64,000 nucleotides of DNA from Marinomonas spartinae (GTDB taxonomy: Bacteria > Pseudomonadota > Gammaproteobacteria > Pseudomonadales > Marinomonadaceae). The notes beneath the pieces were generated by a model, which was given only the letters and a program-made list of their open reading frames with translations, made no database searches and had not been told where the DNA came from. Of this stretch, positions 63,851 through 64,000 are shown in pieces. The translations under genes were made by a program, and so were the position numbers. Every line of letters begins with the position of its first letter. The first letter of the stretch is position 1. The DNA lies in assembly GCF_900089775.1 (NCBI RefSeq), contig NZ_FLOB01000004.1, positions 310,001-374,000 on the forward strand, in the 5' to 3' direction.

Positions 63851-64000
63851 TTAGCCTTGAATATCACCAGCGTGTTCTTGTGCGCTTGACACAATGCATT
63901 CACCCGCAAGGTTAGGTGCGACGCCTACATCAAAACCATCTTTTTCCATACCTGGCAACCATTTGCTTACCCAATCCATGCTAGAAATCTCCAAAGGGGT
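63851..64000 (-). CDS. Partial or small protein at the right edge
   Basis: A minus-strand frame open to the window edge ends at 63851. An internal ATG at 63979 with GGAG nine to ten bases upstream would give a 42-residue protein beginning MDWVSKWLPGMEKDGFDVGV. Either this is a short gene or the C-terminus of one that continues past the window. No family is recognised. Confidence 0.45.
   Translation of the reverse strand, partial: TPLEISSMDWVSKWLPGMEKDGFDVGVAPNLAGECIVSSAQEHAGDIQG

Noticed and set aside
1..64000. CRISPR array, tRNA or rRNA genes
   Set aside because: No regularly spaced repeats and no cloverleaf or rRNA-like sequence were noticed on either strand.

Overview
The window looks like chromosomal DNA of a marine gammaproteobacterium, most likely Oceanospirillales and Marinomonas-like. 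This rests on moderate-to-low GC, the protein style, the TRAP, DabAB, NhaR and Efe gene set, and clear Fur boxes. The taxonomic call is inference from impression, not from a search. No rRNA, tRNA, CRISPR array or intact transposase was seen.

Layout. (1) 274-22415, all on the minus strand: a phage-tail-like contractile injection system of the extracellular (eCIS, Afp/PVC/MAC-like) type. In transcription order it encodes a Pvc16/DUF4255 tail terminator, an unknown protein, one sheath, two tube proteins, a DUF5908/Afp6-like peptide, a LysM Afp7-like hub protein, a VgrG-like spike, PAAR tip, gp25 wedge, baseplate-J/Afp11, a conserved accessory protein, Afp12-like baseplate protein, a giant tape-measure protein and a terminal membrane protein with a GH18-like domain. 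No AAA+ ATPase, long tail fibre or obvious toxin is encoded here. (2) 22558-23987: an NhaR-type regulator and, divergently, a ribosome hibernation factor. (3) 24114-42347: a Fur-regulated siderophore island. It holds a ferric-siderophore ABC importer (cbrABCD-like) plus FhuF reductase on the plus strand; convergent to it lie a TonB receptor and an eight-gene biosynthesis/export operon in the same order as the achromobactin operon (acsF-acsD-acsE-yhcA-acsC-acsB-acsA), with an extra RraA-like gene at its end. (4) 42553-45534: a TRAP transporter (dctPQM). (5) 45930-51050: dabB-dabA inorganic-carbon uptake genes with a divergent LysR regulator. (6) 51089-53550: a LysM toxin-like gene with an apparent frameshift, followed by three tandem membrane-protein paralogues that look like immunity genes; remnants of the toxin 3' end persist between them. 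A 139-bp MITE-like element lies just upstream. (7) 53671-58311: an efeU-efeM-efeO-efeB iron uptake operon with a Fur-like box. (8) 58623-64000: a methyltransferase, an LTA-synthase-like membrane sulfatase-fold protein, a PepSY membrane protein, a DUF2946 protein and one partial gene.

How the parts fit. Two iron systems (citrate-based siderophore plus ferrous/ferric Efe system) share Fur-type control. The contractile system is a self-contained structural operon whose ATPase and cargo must be elsewhere or absent. The toxin/immunity array is the clearest sign of recent turnover: the toxin tail has been left behind beside each accumulated immunity copy, and the current toxin frame is interrupted at a C5 homopolymer.
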